Part shown: in pieces, positions 31,012-40,713 of the stretch
How positions within the stretch are numbered: the first letter of the stretch is position 1
Layout: every line of letters starts with the position of its first letter
Origin: GCA-002727615 sp964442655
GTDB taxonomy: Bacteria; Pseudomonadota; Alphaproteobacteria; TMED109
Assembly (NCBI GenBank): GCA_964442655.1
Contig: CAYTZM010000003.1
Span: 62,001-126,000, forward strand
Reading direction: 5' to 3'
Length of the DNA stretch: 64,000 bases
Position numbers and translations under genes: made by a program
Notes under the pieces: generated by a model
The model's database searches: none
What the model saw: only the letters and a program-made list of their open reading frames with translations
What the model was told of the DNA's origin: nothing

Positions 31012-32319
31012 TTATATATATAACTTCTTGCAGCTATCTAACAAGTTATTTTCTACATGAGTTAAAATTATATTATTCTTCCAAAATTTGTTTTTATTAT
31101 ACAATAAATGGGGAATAGAAACAATTTCGTCAAGAACTCTTACTGTTGGAATGGTTTTTATAGCGTAAAAAGGCAGCTTAGGTCTTATTATTTTTTTTAA
31201 TTTTATCATATTTAAATAATCTTTTTCAGTAAGCGGTCCAATATATAAGTTGCTTATTTCGCTGAAATTTTCCACTATAAATCTTCTATCCCATATTATT
31301 TTTTTTGATTTTATGGGAATGTTTTTTACCGTAGAATCAAATTGTCGCAATAAGGTTATTTTATTTTTATTTTTTACTATATAAACACCACCGAGAGTTG
31401 CATAAATTTTTTCTTTTTTAGAGAGTTTATTTATTAAATGTTTAATATTTGAAGTTTTTCTTGGGTATTTTTTACCTCCAATAATTTTGATTAAAATAAT
31501 AAGTATTTTTTCTTTAATTAAATTAGGAAGTTTTTGAAATTTTTTTTCATCAATTTGGCATATACCAATTTTATTAAAGATTATATGGTTTTTAATAATA
31601 TAAATTAATATATTATCAAAATTGGATTTTAGTTTATTATAAACATCAATTACAGGTTTAAAGTCTTTATGTAAGTTACTGTTTAACAAAATTTTTCGAA
31701 CTCTAACTCTTTTATATTTTATATTATAATTGGTGGGGTCTTCATTCCATTTCATTTGTTTTTCTTTACAAATATTAATTAAATCTTGCTTTTTAAATGG
31801 TAAAAGAGGTCTTAGAATATTTAAATTTCCAAAATCAGTTTTTATTTTACTTAATTCGCTCATGCAAGCTAAACCATTTAAGCCACTATTTGCTTCTAAT
31901 CTAATAATAAAAGTTTCTATTTGGTCATCTAAATGATGTCCTAGCATCATTACATTGATTTTATTTATATTTGATGATTCTGCTAGCAGATTATATCTGG
32001 CTATTCTAGCTAATTCAAGAATTTTAGTATTAGGTTTAGAATTTTGCCATTCTAAAGTTATGTGTTTAATGGAAAATTTTTCCATTAAATTTTTTACATT
32101 TTTTGCTTCTTGATTAGATTCTTTTCTAAGTTGATGATCTACAGTAAATGCAATAAGTTTGTATGAGTATTTATTTTTAAATTTATTTAATAATAATGTG
32201 AGAGCTATACTATCTGGTCCGCCTGAAATAGCTATACCTATGTTTTTGTTTTTGATAATGTTTTTATTGGTTTTTAAAAAGTCCTCAAATTTGACTTCTA
32301 TTGATTTTATATTAGTCAC
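31012..32319 (-). CDS. tilS: tRNA(Ile)-lysidine synthase
   Basis: Modifies C34 of the CAU-anticodon tRNA-Ile to lysidine, so that it reads AUA. It is 435 residues, with the PP-loop ATPase motif [10 protein letters not shown] (SGGPDS 32-37), [12 protein letters not shown], and [11 protein letters not shown]; a less conserved Lys-rich C-terminal region follows. It is essential in most bacteria, and AUA codons are frequent in this AT-rich genome. It lies between cpoB (4 bp) and ftsH (17 bp), as in many Proteobacteria. Confidence 0.94.
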   Translation of the reverse strand: MTNIKSIEVKFEDFLKTNKNIIKNKNIGIAISGGPDSIALTLLLNKFKNKYSYKLIAFTVDHQLRKESNQEAKNVKNLMEKFSIKHITLEWQNSKPNTKILELARIARYNLLAESSNINKINVMMLGHHLDDQIETFIIRLEANSGLNGLACMSELSKIKTDFGNLNILRPLLPFKKQDLINICKEKQMKWNEDPTNYNIKYKRVRVRKILLNSNLHKDFKPVIDVYNKLKSNFDNILIYIIKNHIIFNKIGICQIDEKKFQKLPNLIKEKILIILIKIIGGKKYPRKTSNIKHLINKLSKKEKIYATLGGVYIVKNKNKITLLRQFDSTVKNIPIKSKKIIWDRRFIVENFSEISNLYIGPLTEKDYLNMIKLKKIIRPKLPFYAIKTIPTVRVLDEIVSIPHLLYNKNKFWKNNIILTHVENNLLDSCKKLYI

Positions 32320-32323
32320 AATA

Positions 32324-33325
32324 TTATTTACATTCTAGTCTTTCTTTGAAAGAGTCAGCTCTATTTGAAATTCGGGCAGGTAATTCAAGGAACTCTTTTG
32401 ATAATTTTTTTAAAGTAGCACATGCTTCAGAGGGTTTGTTTAATGAAGAAAGTGAAATTCCTAATTTAAGTAATTGATCTGCAGCTTTAGCTCCTTTAGG
32501 AAATTTTTTGTATCCAGCAGCAAAATTATATGCTGATAGTTGATAATTTTTCCTTACATAAAATGTTTCTCCTAACCAATAATAGGCGTTACTACTTAAT
32601 TTGTTTTCTGGATAATCCTGAATAAATTGAGTAAATGCTGCTTCAGCTGCTTCATATTCACCTTTTGATAACATATTATATGCTCTTTGATAAACATCCT
32701 CAGGTGTTTTAGGATTAATAGCAATTTGTTGATTTGTGTTATTTATATTATTATTTGGCATATTTGTAATATCTTTTGTTGAAATGTCATTTTCTATAAT
32801 TTCGTCTGAGCCATCTGGATTTATTCTTGCTAAAACTTCTACAGTAGAATCATCATTACTATTTGTAATAGTAGAATCAGATTTAGTTATTTCTTGATTG
32901 ATAGCAACATTATTTAAGGAATTTATATTTTTATTTACTTCATTGAGTAAATTTTCAATGTTTGTTTTTAAAGCTATATTTTCTTCACTTAGATTTTTGA
33001 TTTTGAAATTTAATTCTTCAATTAAACCATTTGTTTTCCTAAATTTTTCTTCAATTTCCATCAATCTTAATTCATGGTTTGCTATGCTTTTAGAAGCTGT
33101 AGACTCATTACCTTCTTTAAAATTATTATTGTTGGCTGTAGGTTGAGATTCATTTTTATTGTCTTCAGATTGGTATACTTTTCTTTGTACGTCTCTAATA
33201 TCTCTTTCTAAACTTTCAAGTTTATTAATAATAAGACTATTATTATCTTGAGCATATATTATAGAATTTGTATAGATATTAAAAAATATAAAAATAAATA
33301 AAAAATTTTTAATGTTTAGATTCAT
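32324..33325 (-). CDS. cpoB: Tol-Pal associated coordinator of PBP activity (YbgF)
   Basis: Periplasmic protein that couples Tol-Pal constriction to peptidoglycan synthesis in E. coli. I use the ATG at 33325, giving a signal peptide that ends IYA before QDNN; the longer frame starts at a TTG overlapping the pal stop. Order: signal peptide, N-terminal coiled coil (about 30-145, the trimerisation region), an Asn/Ser/Thr-rich linker, then C-terminal TPR repeats (about 205-330; PEDVYQRAYNMLSKGEYEAA). It is the last Tol-Pal gene, 8 bp after pal. Confidence 0.92.
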   Translation of the reverse strand: MNLNIKNFLFIFIFFNIYTNSIIYAQDNNSLIINKLESLERDIRDVQRKVYQSEDNKNESQPTANNNNFKEGNESTASKSIANHELRLMEIEEKFRKTNGLIEELNFKIKNLSEENIALKTNIENLLNEVNKNINSLNNVAINQEITKSDSTITNSNDDSTVEVLARINPDGSDEIIENDISTKDITNMPNNNINNTNQQIAINPKTPEDVYQRAYNMLSKGEYEAAEAAFTQFIQDYPENKLSSNAYYWLGETFYVRKNYQLSAYNFAAGYKKFPKGAKAADQLLKLGISLSSLNKPSEACATLKKLSKEFLELPARISNRADSFKERLECK

Positions 33326-33333
33326 TACATTGA

Positions 33334-33888
33334 TCAATTGTTAATATATGTTATTGCAGCCCTATTTTGTGCCCAAGCCCAATCATTGTGTCCTTCTACT
33401 GTTGGTTTCTCTTTGCCATAGGAAATAACAGTAATTCTACTAGGTTCAATGCCGAGTGATACAATATAATTCTTTACTGCGCTAGCTCTTCTTTCTCCTA
33501 AGGCTAAATTGTACTCTCTTGTTCCTCTTTCATCGCAATGTCCTGTTATAGTAATAGAGATATCTGGATTTTTTAAAAGAAATTGATATTGTTTATTAAG
33601 GGTTTCAGAGTTCTCTGCGGAAATTGTAGATTCATCATATTCAAAAAAAACTCTGTCTCCAACATCAATTAATTCTGAAGCTAATTTTTCTTCTATAGTA
33701 AGTTCTATTTCTTCCATTTCAATAGCTTGAACTTCATTATCTGTAACTTCTATTTCTGTAGATTGTTCATTATTTTCAGAATTTCCTCCTTCTGCATCCA
33801 ATAATAAATTATCTTTATTTTTGTCAGCACATGAAATTAAAATAGAAAAACCTATAAAAATTAAAAAATATTTTATTAATCTTACCAT
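33334..33888 (-). CDS. pal: Peptidoglycan-associated lipoprotein
   Basis: Outer-membrane lipoprotein that anchors to peptidoglycan and is moved to the septum by Tol. It is 184 residues: lipobox LISC (Cys20), then a strongly acidic linker (about 30-75, rich in Glu), then an OmpA-like domain with ITGHCDERGTREYNLALGERRA and the peptidoglycan-diaminopimelate-binding Asp/Arg. The AGGAGC before the ATG supports the start. The acidic linker is longer than in E. coli Pal. It lies between tolB (89-bp gap) and cpoB. Confidence 0.95.
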   Translation of the reverse strand: MVRLIKYFLIFIGFSILISCADKNKDNLLLDAEGGNSENNEQSTEIEVTDNEVQAIEMEEIELTIEEKLASELIDVGDRVFFEYDESTISAENSETLNKQYQFLLKNPDISITITGHCDERGTREYNLALGERRASAVKNYIVSLGIEPSRITVISYGKEKPTVEGHNDWAWAQNRAAITYINN

Positions 33889-33977
33889 TTTATAGCTCCT
33901 TATTGATGCCTTTAAACACTAGTAAACTATATTACATTATCATAATAATAAATAGTATAAATTTATTTATAGTTAAA

Positions 33978-35366
33978 TTATTTTATATTTTTGGGACTCC
34001 AAGCTGGATCTGATCCATCCTCAGGTGTATTAAGTTCTCTTTCTCTATTTCCTGTGATATCTATGACATATAATTTTGTTTTCATATTTCCATCCTCAAG
34101 TGGAGTTTGACGGAAAAAACTTAGCACACGTCCTCCAGGAGCCCATGTAGGTCCCTCTGTAAGATATCCTTCAGCAATGAGTCTTTCAGAGTCTCCATTG
34201 GGATGCATCAAACCAATAAAAAATCTTCCTCTAGTAAATTTAGTAAATGCTATATAATCTCCTCTAGGAGACCAAACAGGTGTAGCATAACTACCTCTTC
34301 CAAAACTAATTCTTTTAACGTTTTTTCCGTCTCTATTCATAATATATAAATGTTGTCCTCCAGACCTGTCAGAATTAAAAACTATATATTTTCCGTCTGG
34401 CGAAAAAGATGGTGAGGTATCTATTGATCGGCCTTTCGTTAATTGAATTAAGTTTTTATTTATTAAATTCATAATATAAACGTTTGTGGCCCCATTTTTT
34501 GCAAGAGACATTATTAAATTATTTCCATTAGGAGAAAACCTTGGAGCAAATGACATTCCTTCAAATTCACCTAATATTTCTATATTTCCTGTTTTTAGAT
34601 CATATATATAGACGCTTGGTTTTAAGCCACTCTTAACGCCATTGTATGAGAAAAAAGTAATCTTTTGTTGAGTAGGAGAAAATCTGGGAGTTAAGACTAG
34701 AGATTTTCCATTAGTTAAATATTTATGGTTGTCTCCGTCTTGATCCATAATTGCTAGGCGTTTAATTCTGTTTTTTTGATTTCCTGATTCAGACACATAT
34801 ACAATTCTAGTATCAAAGTAACCTTCTTCTCCCGTAAGTCTTTCATATATTTTGTCTGATATAATATGAGATACTCTTTTCCATGATTTAATTTTAGATG
34901 ATAAAGAAATTCCTAGCATTCTTTTTTCACCATATATATCCCATAATTGCACACTTACTTTTATTTTATTGCTTTCATTTTTTATGCTACCCGATATTAA
35001 TATTTGAGCATCAATTATTCTCCAATCCCTGAATTTAGGAGGATTAATTAATTGTGCAGGTTTTTGCATATATGCATTCCTATCTAATAATTTAAATAAA
35101 CCAGAGTTAATAAGGTTTTTAGCAATTAAATCAGGAATTTTTTTTTCTAAATTAGAATTATTATTAATTTCTTTATCTATAGAAAAGTAAGATATAGCTA
35201 TAGGCATAGCTTGAACGCGTCCTCCCATAATATCAATTTGAAGAGGGGCCTCATTAGAATGAGAATAGTTTGAAGAAAATACAGTAAATAAAAATACTAT
35301 AATAAAATTAAATATAAAATATTTTATAGTATTTTCATTAAGCTTTAATCTTGTAAAATATTTCAT
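33978..35366 (-). CDS. tolB: Tol-Pal translocation protein TolB
   Basis: Periplasmic beta-propeller that passes between Pal and TolA in outer-membrane constriction. It is 462 residues: an N-terminal hydrophobic stretch (about 16-36) acting as signal sequence, the alpha/beta domain, then six-bladed WD40-like repeats with the recurring pattern PRFSPNGNNL, SPSFSPDGKYIVF, TPVWSPRGDYIAF and GPTWAPGGRVLSFF, ending DPAWSPKN. The signal peptide is unusually long and preceded by polar residues, so a start at a later codon cannot be excluded, though no better ATG is apparent. Confidence 0.95.
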   Translation of the reverse strand: MKYFTRLKLNENTIKYFIFNFIIVFLFTVFSSNYSHSNEAPLQIDIMGGRVQAMPIAISYFSIDKEINNNSNLEKKIPDLIAKNLINSGLFKLLDRNAYMQKPAQLINPPKFRDWRIIDAQILISGSIKNESNKIKVSVQLWDIYGEKRMLGISLSSKIKSWKRVSHIISDKIYERLTGEEGYFDTRIVYVSESGNQKNRIKRLAIMDQDGDNHKYLTNGKSLVLTPRFSPTQQKITFFSYNGVKSGLKPSVYIYDLKTGNIEILGEFEGMSFAPRFSPNGNNLIMSLAKNGATNVYIMNLINKNLIQLTKGRSIDTSPSFSPDGKYIVFNSDRSGGQHLYIMNRDGKNVKRISFGRGSYATPVWSPRGDYIAFTKFTRGRFFIGLMHPNGDSERLIAEGYLTEGPTWAPGGRVLSFFRQTPLEDGNMKTKLYVIDITGNRERELNTPEDGSDPAWSPKNIK

Positions 35367-35385
35367 ATTTATTTATCTAATCTTT

Positions 35386-36207
35386 TTAAATTGGTGTAAA
35401 GTTAATACTTATTTTATCCCAATGTGAATATAGATCTTGAGGCAATTTTTTGAATTTTTCTAGTTTTTTTACAGCTCTTTCTGCTGCTTCAAGGAATGAC
35501 CTATATACATTATCAGATTGCGCTCTTTTTATAGCGTTTTTATTAATAATTATTCTTGAAATTGTTCCGTCTCTTCTGATATTTATGGTAATTGGAACTG
35601 TTACATCATTTAACAAAACTGAATCTAAACCAGGAGGAATAGTATAGTATTTTCTGATTTGATTTTCTATATTTCTTTCAAGTGCTCTCATAGCTTCAAT
35701 TGTAGGTTTTTTAATATTCCTTGAGTCAGTTTTTTTATTTAAGTTGGGTTCATTTTTTGCTAATTGATTTACAATTTTATCAAAATCATCTTTGTTCTCT
35801 TTTTGAGGTTCGTTTTCCGCAAGGTTTTTTAACATATCATCAAATACTTCATCATTATTTTTTTTAACTATATATTTAGGTTTTTGCATTGGTACTTTTG
35901 GAGTAATTTGTAAATTTTCTTTGTTTAATTTAGATGGTTTTTTTTGGGGCGGAACAGGATTAGCAACTATTTTTGGTTTTGGTTTTGGTTTAACAATATT
36001 TTTTTTTTCAATTATTTTTTTTTCTTTTATTACTATTTCTTTTTCTTTTACTATTATTTCTTTTTCTTTTACTATTATTTCTTTTTCTTCAATAATTTCC
36101 ACTGGAATAAAATCTATTTCTTTAGTTTTAATTTCAGGAAGTGTAACAGTAATTAACAAAAATATTGTAATATGCATAAAGATAGATGTGTAAAGGGATT
36201 TTTTCAC
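35386..36207 (-). CDS. tolA: Tol-Pal protein TolA (short, repeat-bearing)
   Basis: Inner-membrane protein that spans the periplasm and links the TolQR motor to TolB/Pal. It is 273 residues: one membrane segment (about 7-25), a charged domain II carrying three KEKEIIV-type heptads (about 42-62), a Pro/Lys-rich stretch, and a TonB/TolA C-terminal domain (about 175-273; MRALERNIENQIRKYYTIPPG). Domain II is much shorter than in E. coli TolA. The assignment rests mainly on its place between tolR and tolB. It starts 4 bp after tolR. Confidence 0.9.
   Translation of the reverse strand: MKKSLYTSIFMHITIFLLITVTLPEIKTKEIDFIPVEIIEEKEIIVKEKEIIVKEKEIVIKEKKIIEKKNIVKPKPKPKIVANPVPPQKKPSKLNKENLQITPKVPMQKPKYIVKKNNDEVFDDMLKNLAENEPQKENKDDFDKIVNQLAKNEPNLNKKTDSRNIKKPTIEAMRALERNIENQIRKYYTIPPGLDSVLLNDVTVPITINIRRDGTISRIIINKNAIKRAQSDNVYRSFLEAAERAVKKLEKFKKLPQDLYSHWDKISINFTPI
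36021..36083. repeat. Three tandem 21-bp units inside tolA
   Basis: Three copies of a 21-bp unit (36021-36041, 36042-36062, 36063-36083); the last two are identical and the first differs by a small shift in the middle. They encode repeated Glu-Ile-Ile-Val-Lys-Glu-Lys heptads in TolA domain II. As the unit is a multiple of three, gain or loss of copies would keep the frame and change the length of the periplasmic arm. Confidence 0.9.
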
Positions 36208-36211
36208 GATA

Positions 36212-36643
36212 TTATTTTTCTATTTTTTGTTTTGTTATTAAAGCAACTTTAGAATAACCAGAATTAGTGATGATGGTCATAATTTGCATTACATTTCCAT
36301 ATTTTAGTTTCTCATCTGCCCTGATAAATATTCTAGATTTTTTATTTATTCCTGCGATTGCATTTAATGTAACTATAAGTGCGTCTTTTTTTATAGGATT
36401 TTCTCCAATAAAAATATCTTCATTATTGGTAATTGTTATTGTTATAGGTTCATCTTGTCCTGGAAGAGCCTGTGATTCAGTAGATGGTAAGTCTACTGCA
36501 ACTCCTGTAGTAAGAAGAGGTGCTGTAATCATAAAAATAATTAATAATACAAGCATTACATCTACTAACGGCGTAACATTTATTTCTGACATGGGTTTAA
36601 GTTGATAAGCTGAATTATTATTATTTTTATTATTTACCATCAT
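36212..36643 (-). CDS. tolR: Tol-Pal proton-channel protein TolR
   Basis: ExbD/TolR-family inner-membrane protein; with TolQ it forms the proton-driven motor for outer-membrane constriction. It is 143 residues: one membrane helix with the proton-carrying Asp in EINVTPLVDVMLVLLIIFM, then a periplasmic domain with a Gln/Glu-rich linker. Its start overlaps the tolQ stop by one base (TAATG), so the two are translationally coupled. Confidence 0.95.
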   Translation of the reverse strand: MMVNNKNNNNSAYQLKPMSEINVTPLVDVMLVLLIIFMITAPLLTTGVAVDLPSTESQALPGQDEPITITITNNEDIFIGENPIKKDALIVTLNAIAGINKKSRIFIRADEKLKYGNVMQIMTIITNSGYSKVALITKQKIEK

Positions 36644-37359
36644 TATTCTGAGTCCTGTTCCGACATGTGTCTAGATAATAATGCTTCAAATTCGCTAGCA
36701 AAATTTTGTAATCTTAGTGCATATGTATTTAGGTTATTTGAAAGTTTATTATAAGCTATTACTGCAGGAATAGCTGCTACTAGACCAAGAGCTGTAGCTA
36801 GTAATGCTTCAGCTATTCCTGGTGCAACTACTGCAAGCGAAGTATCTTTGCTTACAGCAATAGATTGAAAACTATTCATTATACCCCATACGGTTCCAAA
36901 TAAACCTATAAAAGGTGCAGTAGACCCTACCGTAGCAAGAAACCCTATATTTCTTTCAATTTTTTCAAGTTCTTTAGTTACTGCTACATTCATTACTTGA
37001 TGAATTCTTTCTTGAAGACCAGCCTGAATATTTTTTTTTGGTAAAATATTATTTTTACTTGCTATAGTCCATTCATACATTCCTGCTACAAATACTGTTG
37101 CTAAGGGATGTTCAGGGTTTTCTTCTTGTTCTTTATAGAGTTCTTCTAGTGATTCTCCTGACCAAAAAGCATTTTCGAATATTTGTGCTTGTTTCTTTAA
37201 AGAATAAAATTTCTTAATTTTTTCAATAATAATACTCCATGACCATATACTAGCAATTAAAAGAATTAACATAACTATTTTAACTATTAGATCAGCCTGT
37301 ATTATGAGACCCCAAAATGATACATCAAGTGGGATATCTGATATTAATTCTGTTTCCAT
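36643..37359 (-). CDS. tolQ: Tol-Pal proton-channel protein TolQ
   Basis: MotA/TolQ/ExbB-family channel protein of 238 residues. Three membrane helices (about 22-44, 140-162, 173-195) with IGLFGTVWGIMNSF and the conserved helix-3 stretch TALGLVAAIPAVIAYN. It is expected to form a pentamer around a TolR dimer. It starts right after the ybgC stop (no gap), as in most ybgC-tolQRAB-pal operons. A second, distant MotA/ExbB-type pair is at 50.3-52.6 kb. Confidence 0.96.
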   Translation of the reverse strand: METELISDIPLDVSFWGLIIQADLIVKIVMLILLIASIWSWSIIIEKIKKFYSLKKQAQIFENAFWSGESLEELYKEQEENPEHPLATVFVAGMYEWTIASKNNILPKKNIQAGLQERIHQVMNVAVTKELEKIERNIGFLATVGSTAPFIGLFGTVWGIMNSFQSIAVSKDTSLAVVAPGIAEALLATALGLVAAIPAVIAYNKLSNNLNTYALRLQNFASEFEALLSRHMSEQDSE

Positions 37360-37803
37360 TTATTGCTCCTCTTTATATAAAACTGCTTCTAATTTATTAT
37401 GTATAAATTTAGGCAGTCTTGATGGTTTGCCGTTTGAATCTACAGATCCTAAAGTTATATCAATGTTCGCGAGTAGTTCAGAATCTTTATATATAATTTG
37501 TTTCATTTTAATTTTTGCTGTTGCTATTTTTAATATATAGCTTTTTAAAGTAAGTAATTGATCTAATTTGGCTGGTTTTGTAAATTCAATTTTTAATTCT
37601 TTAACTATAAATTGTATATTATGTTCTAGTTTTAATTTAGCTTGTTCTATATTAATTTTTCTTAGCATTTCTGTTCTAGCTCTCTCAGCAAATTTTAAAT
37701 AATTTGAATGGTACACCACACCTCCGGCATCAGTATCTTCATAGTAAACTCTAACATTATTAATAAAAGTAAATATTGAGATTTTATTTATTTTCTGTTT
37801 CAT
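37360..37803 (-). CDS. ybgC: Acyl-CoA thioesterase YbgC
   Basis: Hot-dog-fold 4-hydroxybenzoyl-CoA-type thioesterase, first gene of the Tol-Pal operon; its exact substrate in vivo is unsettled. It is 147 residues, with the catalytic-Asp motif [25 protein letters not shown]. Its 5' end overlaps the 3' end of ruvB by 20 bp, so it is coupled to the ruv genes upstream. Confidence 0.94.
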   Translation of the reverse strand: MKQKINKISIFTFINNVRVYYEDTDAGGVVYHSNYLKFAERARTEMLRKINIEQAKLKLEHNIQFIVKELKIEFTKPAKLDQLLTLKSYILKIATAKIKMKQIIYKDSELLANIDITLGSVDSNGKPSRLPKFIHNKLEAVLYKEEQ

Positions 37804-38815
37804 TTTTATTTATATCTATTTGTGTATTTTTTATTGCACTTTTTGTAGCAACTCTTCCTCTTGGAGTTTTTTGGATAAAACCTTTTTGTATTAGGTATGG
37901 TTCAATTACATCTTCAATTGAATCTTTCTGTTCTCCCATTTGTGCGGCTAATGTTTCTAGACCTACAGGTCCTCCGTCATGGTCATTTATTAAATGGTAT
38001 AAGTAATCTTGATCTATTTGATCCAAACCGTTTTTATCTATACCTAATTGTAAAAGTCCTTTGTTAGCAATTTTATCATCAATTGTATTATTTATTAAGC
38101 CTTCAGAAGTAAAAATATCTCTTAGTCTTCTTACTAATCTTCCTGCAACTCTTGGAGTGCCTCTAGCTCGTTTAGCTATTTCTAATGCAGCGGAATCATT
38201 TAATTTAAGATTAAGTAAATTAGAATTTCTAAAAACTATTTCTTTCATTTCAGGTATTTCATAAAAATTTAATCTTGCTGGTATGCCAAATCTATCTCTT
38301 AAAGGGTTAGATAATAATCCTGCTCTTGTAGTAGCTCCAATTAATGTAAAAGGTTGTAAATCAATTTTTACAGATCGAGCTGAGGGTCCTTCTCCTATCA
38401 TAATATCTAAGTGCAAATCTTCCATTGCTGGATATAATATTTCTTCTACGGTAGTATTAAGACGATGTATTTCATCAATAAATAAGATATCAAATTTTTC
38501 TAATCCAGTAAGTAAAGCAGCCAGATCTCCAGGTCTTTGAATTATTGGGCCTGAAGTAGATCTAAAATTTACATTTAATTCATTTGCAATAATTTTTGCT
38601 AAAGTGGTTTTTCCTAAACCTGGTGGACCATATAATAGAACATGGTCAAGTGATTCATCTCTTTTTTTTGTAGCTTCCATGAAAATTTTCAGATTATTAC
38701 AAATATGATTTTGTCCAATAAATTCATTTAATTTTTTTGGCCTTAATGATGTGTCTTGTTTTTCTCTTTTTAAATCGGAAACTAAACTGTTATTTTTTTC
38801 ATTTTCTAAAGTCAT
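37784..38815 (-). CDS. ruvB: Holliday junction ATP-dependent helicase RuvB
   Basis: AAA+ motor that drives branch migration with RuvA. It is 343 residues: [11 protein letters not shown], Walker [12 protein letters not shown], Walker [11 protein letters not shown], sensor 1 IGATTRAG, arginine finger region NPLRDRFGI, and the C-terminal winged helix ([20 protein letters not shown]). Its ATG overlaps the ruvA stop by 4 bases. The Lys/Asn tail shows AT-driven drift. Confidence 0.97.
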   Translation of the reverse strand: MTLENEKNNSLVSDLKREKQDTSLRPKKLNEFIGQNHICNNLKIFMEATKKRDESLDHVLLYGPPGLGKTTLAKIIANELNVNFRSTSGPIIQRPGDLAALLTGLEKFDILFIDEIHRLNTTVEEILYPAMEDLHLDIMIGEGPSARSVKIDLQPFTLIGATTRAGLLSNPLRDRFGIPARLNFYEIPEMKEIVFRNSNLLNLKLNDSAALEIAKRARGTPRVAGRLVRRLRDIFTSEGLINNTIDDKIANKGLLQLGIDKNGLDQIDQDYLYHLINDHDGGPVGLETLAAQMGEQKDSIEDVIEPYLIQKGFIQKTPRGRVATKSAIKNTQIDINKNETENK

Positions 38816-39408
38816 TTGTTTTTTCTTTCAGCTAACATTTTAAGTGTTATTTGTATCATTTCTTCTACTTTTTTATTTTTATCTTGAATATCCATTTTTG
38901 ATATAACGGCATATGTTTCATGTGGGCTGTAACCTAGTCCAACCAGTGCACTAATTAAATCTTCTATATTTTTATTTTTAGAGGGATCATCATTATTTGA
39001 TATAATATTTATAGTTTTATCTTTAAGTTCAGAACAAATTCTACTTGCGCCTCGCATTCCAATTCCTGCAATTTGAGTTAATGCTGATTTATTATCTAAT
39101 GTAATAATATTCTCTAATTCTTGCGGGGTAAATACAGATAAAGTATTTAATGCAGTCTTTGCACCTACTCCTTGTACTTTTAATAACAAATTAAACCAGT
39201 ATTTTTCTTGTTCATCTTTAAAACCATATAAAGTAATCTGGTCTTCTCTTACTATGGTTTCAATTATTAAGGAATCTATTTCTCCTTTATTGGCGAGCTT
39301 ATTTATTACTTTTATTGGGGAATGTACTAAATATCCTACTCCTGATACGTCTATTACTATAGAATTTTCATGGATTTGTTCAATTATTCCTCTTAATTTA
39401 GCTATCAT
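38812..39408 (-). CDS. ruvA: Holliday junction branch migration protein RuvA
   Basis: Tetrameric protein that binds four-way DNA junctions and loads RuvB. It is 198 residues: OB-fold domain I ([12 protein letters not shown]), helix-hairpin-helix domain II ([16 protein letters not shown] and [16 protein letters not shown]), and a small domain III that contacts RuvB ([15 protein letters not shown]). It overlaps ruvC by 11 bp. Confidence 0.96.
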   Translation of the reverse strand: MIAKLRGIIEQIHENSIVIDVSGVGYLVHSPIKVINKLANKGEIDSLIIETIVREDQITLYGFKDEQEKYWFNLLLKVQGVGAKTALNTLSVFTPQELENIITLDNKSALTQIAGIGMRGASRICSELKDKTINIISNNDDPSKNKNIEDLISALVGLGYSPHETYAVISKMDIQDKNKKVEEMIQITLKMLAERKNK

Positions 39409-39901
39409 TATAATTTTCCATTATATTTTTGTTAGCTTGAAAGTAATGAGTATGGCATATTGCAATAGCTAGTGCATCTGATTCATCTTCGCTAGAATAT
39501 TTACAACCTGGTAATAAAATTTTAACCATAGCTGCTACTTGATCTTTTGTTGCTTTTCCTGTTCCTGTAACTGCTTTTTTTACAGTAGTGGGAGAATATT
39601 CTTTGACTTGTAAATTATGCAAGGAACATGATGTTACTGCTACGCCTCTTGCCATTCCTAGCTTAAGAGTTGATTGTCCATTATGATTTACAAAAATTTG
39701 TTCTATTCCGGCTGAGGTTGGTTGATGTTCATTTATAATATTATTTAAACCTTCGTGGATGGTTTTGAGCCTTTCAGGTATTTCCATATTTGATTTTGGG
39801 GATATTTTTCCACTAGCAATCCAAGTTATTCTGTCTTGAATGGAATCTATAATTCCCCATCCTGTATTTAATAATCCTGGGTCTACCCCTAAAAGACGCA
39901 T
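39398..39901 (-). CDS. ruvC: Holliday junction resolvase RuvC
   Basis: Endonuclease that cuts four-way junctions symmetrically. It is 167 residues with an RNase H fold: first catalytic Asp in LLGVDPGLLNTGWGI (Asp7), Glu in AGIEQIFVN, and the C-terminal acidic pair in SEDESDALAIAICH. It lies 9 bp after yebC and overlaps ruvA, giving the standard yebC-ruvCAB order. Confidence 0.96.
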   Translation of the reverse strand: MRLLGVDPGLLNTGWGIIDSIQDRITWIASGKISPKSNMEIPERLKTIHEGLNNIINEHQPTSAGIEQIFVNHNGQSTLKLGMARGVAVTSCSLHNLQVKEYSPTTVKKAVTGTGKATKDQVAAMVKILLPGCKYSSEDESDALAIAICHTHYFQANKNIMENYNDS

Positions 39902-39910
39902 TAATTTTCC

Positions 39911-40663
39911 TTATTTATTAGTAATATTCTCCATAATTTCATCAGAAATATCACAATTACTATATACATTTTGTACATCGTCATTATCTTCTAATAAATC
40001 TATTAATTTAATAATTTTTTCAGCATGTTCTTCAGTTATTTTTTGGTAAGACTGAGGAACCCATTCCAATTTTGCACTTATTGGGTCTCCAATATTGGAA
40101 GTTAATTGGTCTCTGACAGTTCCAAAGTTTTCTGATTGACATATTGCTACGTGTTCATTTGTGTGACTATTAATATCTTCTGCTCCAGCATCGGCAGCAA
40201 TATCAAAGAATTTATTTTCACCACATAAATCAGTATTAAATTTAATTACACCTTTTCTTGAAAAGATATAACTTAAACTTCCTGTTTCTCCAAGAGTTCC
40301 ACCATTTTTACTAAAGGTTGATCTTATTTCAGATGCAGTTCGGTTTCGATTATCCGTTAAAACATCTATAATTATTGCTACACTAGCAGGGCCATAACCT
40401 TCATAGCGTATTTCCTCATAATTTGCATCATCATTGCCTCCAATAGCTTTTTGAATTGCCCTTTCAATTCTGTCTTTAGGCATATTTTCGGCTCTAGCAC
40501 TTATGATAGCATTTCTAAGTCTAGGATTCTTTTCTGGTTCCGGAATACCTGTTTTAGCAGCAACAGTGATTTCCCTAGCCATTTTAGAAAACAACTTAGC
40601 TCTTTTGGCATCTTGAGCACCTTTTCGGTACATAATATTTTTAAACTTTGAATGACCTGCCAT
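39911..40663 (-). CDS. yebC: YebC/PmpR-family translation/transcription factor
   Basis: Member of the TACO1/YebC family. It was first described as a transcription regulator; more recent work links YebC proteins to translation through proline-rich stretches. It is 250 residues, with MAGHSKFKNIMYRKGAQDAKRAKLF-type N terminus (GHSKFKNIMYRKGAQDAKR), NPRLRNAI, YEGYGPASVAIIIDVLTDNRNRTASE, and the C-terminal region LIDLLEDNDDVQNVYSN. It leads the ruvCAB run. Confidence 0.95.
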   Translation of the reverse strand: MAGHSKFKNIMYRKGAQDAKRAKLFSKMAREITVAAKTGIPEPEKNPRLRNAIISARAENMPKDRIERAIQKAIGGNDDANYEEIRYEGYGPASVAIIIDVLTDNRNRTASEIRSTFSKNGGTLGETGSLSYIFSRKGVIKFNTDLCGENKFFDIAADAGAEDINSHTNEHVAICQSENFGTVRDQLTSNIGDPISAKLEWVPQSYQKITEEHAEKIIKLIDLLEDNDDVQNVYSNCDISDEIMENITNK

Positions 40664-40713
40664 TTATTTCACCATAGCTTTATTTTATTAAACTTATTTT
40701 TACAAAAGTAAAA

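Noticed and set aside
33323..33337. TTG start for cpoB overlapping the pal stop
   Set aside because: The ATG 12 nt downstream gives a normal signal peptide; the TTG adds residues with no support.
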